From the NCBI GenBank assembly GCA_019308525.1, contig JAFDIC010000158.1:1-8261 (forward strand): 8,261 nucleotides of DNA, read 5' to 3'. The position numbers and the translations under genes are program-made. This document shows positions 6,902-8,261 of the stretch, in pieces (within the stretch, counting starts at the first letter, position 1; every line of letters starts with the position of its first letter). The notes beneath the pieces were generated by a model that was not told where the DNA came from, did no database searches, and was given only the letters and a program-made list of their open reading frames with translations. Origin of the DNA: Deltaproteobacteria bacterium. GTDB lineage: Bacteria > Desulfobacterota > DSM-4660 > Desulfatiglandales > HGW-15.

Positions 6902-7195
6902 TGCATTCTTGCTCGATTGATATCACAAAAGGAGAGGTCGGGGATTTCCTCCAGGTGGGAGCCGCACAATCTCTTTGTCAATACGCAGATTTGTCCCAGG
7001 CCAAAAAATCCTTTAATTACATATCCCTTTCGTTGTAAAAAGGCAAGGTTTTAGGGCCAGCGTCCTCTGTTCTCCTACGGTGTTTCTCGAATCAACGTCC
7101 TACAACTCAGCATTTTTTTCCAAAGTTGAGGCTTGCCGAGGAGAGAGAATGATTTGCTTTTGGAGACAGGCCTCATTCTTCCGATGAAAGCAGGT
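6902..7195. other. Divergent intergenic region between the Mo/W enzyme and the acyl-CoA dehydrogenase gene
   Basis: About 320 bases separate the two divergent starts. It must hold promoters for both, but no pair of well-spaced -35/-10 hexamers was convincing. TTGACA occurs on the minus strand at 6981-6976 without a matching -10. The centre (about 7005-7040) is AT-rich compared with the flanks. No RNA gene or short gene with a credible ribosome site was found. Confidence 0.45.
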
Positions 7196-7209
7196 GGAGG
7201 AGATCGAGA

Positions 7210-8110
7210 ATGGAGAGCGATATAAGAAGAATTGCTATGACCGGAGCAGGTGTAATGGGGACCCAGATTGCCATCCTGGCGGCCCATCGGGGATACGAGG
7301 TCTCGGCCCATGATGTGGACGAGAATGCGATTCTGAGATCCCTGGAAGCGATCAAGACCATGATCGGCCTTTCCTGGAAGGAACCCCTCCTGAGCCTTGA
7401 AGAATGGGAAGAATGGGGCCAGGAAAGTGACCTTTTTCAAGGATCTATCCAGTGCCCTCCGGGGCGCAGATATTGTGATAGAGGCGGTACCCGAGAACAT
7501 TGATCTGAAACGCAAAATCTTTGAGAAGATGGATACACGCGCCCCGAGACATGCCATTCTTGCAACCAACAGCTCTTCCATACCCATCTCAAGGATCGAG
7601 ACTGCTACAGGGAAGCCCGAACTCTGCATGAACATTCATTTTTACTCCCTTGCAATGGGGGTCAACATGGTCGACGTGATGGGTGGAAAACACACTTCAA
7701 GAGAAACTCTTGAGAAGGCGAAGGCGTGGCTCCGTTCCATGGGCTGTGTCCCGTTGCCGGTCAAGAAAGAGATAAAGGGCTTTTGCTTCAACCGTATCTG
7801 GAGGGCAATCAAACGGGAGGCCCTGTACATGTGGGCAGGCGGGTTCGTTGATTTCAGGGATATTGACAGGGCATGGATGATCGCCTACGGGACTCCCCAG
7901 GGGCCCTTCGGCATGATGGACAGGGTCGGGCTTGACGTGGTCTATGACATCGAGATGAGCTATTACCGAGAGACCCGGGACCCGAAAGACCACCCACCCC
8001 GGGCGCTCAAGGACATGGTGGACCGCAAAAAGCTTGGCATAAAGACCGGAGAGGGTTTCTATTCCTATCCTGATCCGGAGTACAGCAGTCCAGGATTCCT
8101 AAAGGGGTAA
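7210..8110 (+). pseudogene. 3-hydroxyacyl-CoA dehydrogenase, split by an apparent +1 frameshift
   Basis: Two overlapping frames make one protein: 7210 to about 7416 gives the N-terminus, about 7418 to 8110 the rest. Dropping one G from GGGG at 7415-7418 restores a continuous 299-residue product (EEWARKVTFFKDL at the joint), the family's normal length. The product oxidises 3-hydroxyacyl-CoA with NAD in beta-oxidation-type pathways. Numbering the repaired protein: Rossmann GAGVMG (12-17), acidic Asp35 ending the second strand as in NAD-preferring enzymes, IEAVPEN (90-96), ATNSSS (118-123), catalytic His143, GFCFNRIW (190-197) and the C-terminal GIKTGEGFYSYP. The usual His-Glu dyad reads His143 and Asp155, and the usual FFNP after the histidine is FYSL. 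GGAGGAG (7196-7202) precedes ATG 7210 by 7 bases. Whether the shift is a true lesion, an assembly error or recoding cannot be told; the otherwise intact sequence argues against old decay. Confidence 0.82.
7415..7418 (+). other. GGGG run at the apparent frameshift in the dehydrogenase gene
   Basis: Upstream codons read GAA TGG in the first frame; with one G removed the next codons read GCC AGG AAA GTG ACC, matching the expected family sequence. The total span of 901 bases is one base more than a multiple of three, as a single insertion predicts. No stop codon separates the frames here; the first frame runs on until 7503. Confidence 0.7.
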
Positions 8111-8261
8111 ACGATGCTTTTTCCATTCTTGACCGTTGGTCGCGGCTGGCCTCCGAATTGATCCTTGATTGACAATAAATCTGTGATGAGTTAAAATACC
8201 TTTTAAAATAAACTACTTATTATGACCGTTTTAGGGCTTTATCTATGGATGTTTTGCCGTT
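8111..8261. other. AT-rich intergenic end of the window
   Basis: After the dehydrogenase stop the sequence becomes notably AT-rich from about 8160. It contains a strong promoter but no terminator with a T-run. Possible starts downstream are ATG at 8222 (open to the window edge) and ATG at 8245, neither with a clear ribosome site, so no gene is called. Confidence 0.5.
8169..8197 (+). promoter_or_regulatory. Near-consensus sigma70 promoter
   Basis: TTGACA (8169-8174) and TAAAAT (8192-8197) are separated by exactly 17 bases: six of six and five of six matches to the sigma70 consensus. Transcription would begin near 8204 and run out of the window to the right. It is by far the best promoter seen here and sits at a shift to AT-rich sequence, so the next unit is probably well expressed. 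Confidence 0.72.

Noticed and set aside
7149..7187. A 12-codon open frame upstream of the dehydrogenase, preceded by a purine-rich GAGGAGAG
   Set aside because: Considered as a leader peptide, but it has no run of regulatory codons and no attenuator hairpin after it.

Overview
The window looks like chromosomal DNA of an anaerobic bacterium, most plausibly a sulfate-reducing or syntrophic member of the Desulfobacterota (old Deltaproteobacteria). The reasons are moderate GC with AGGAGG-type ribosome sites, a cytoplasmic Mo/W bis-MGD enzyme of the acetylene hydratase-like kind, peptide uptake and acyl-CoA metabolism genes. The lineage is inferred from gene content only; there is no rRNA, tRNA or marker gene.

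Layout. Positions 2-400 (+) are the 3' end of an oligopeptide/dipeptide ABC transporter ATPase (OppF/DppF type). Convergent to it, 445-789 (-) encodes a small putative exported protein with a CX3CH motif. Its 5' leader carries a nested inverted repeat (811-915) built like two opposed REP sequences, each beginning GTAG. After about 240 bases with no gene comes a ten-helix EamA/DMT transporter (1139-2044, -), then a divergent intergenic region of about 400 bases. A two-gene (+) unit follows: a small KdkA/RIO-like kinase (2444-3118) and a metallophosphoesterase (3173-4609). Convergent to this is a 736-residue molybdopterin oxidoreductase (4677-6887, -). Divergent from it is a 3-hydroxyacyl-CoA dehydrogenase (7210-8110, +) split by an apparent one-base frameshift in a GGGG run. 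The window ends with a near-consensus sigma70 promoter (TTGACA-N17-TAAAAT, 8169-8197) for something just outside.

How the genes work together. The only clear functional unit is the kinase plus phosphoesterase pair: same strand, 54-base gap, strong internal ribosome site. The other genes alternate in strand and look like separate transcription units. The Mo/W enzyme has no ferredoxin-like, membrane or chaperone subunit beside it, so it may act alone as acetylene hydratase does, but the residue matching that enzyme's catalytic Asp is His, so its substrate is open. Nothing here is a CRISPR array, phage, transposase or obvious defence island. The points most worth a second look are the REP-like nested repeat, the CX3CH protein, the kinase/phosphoesterase pair, the changed active-site residues of the Mo/W enzyme, and the frameshifted dehydrogenase.
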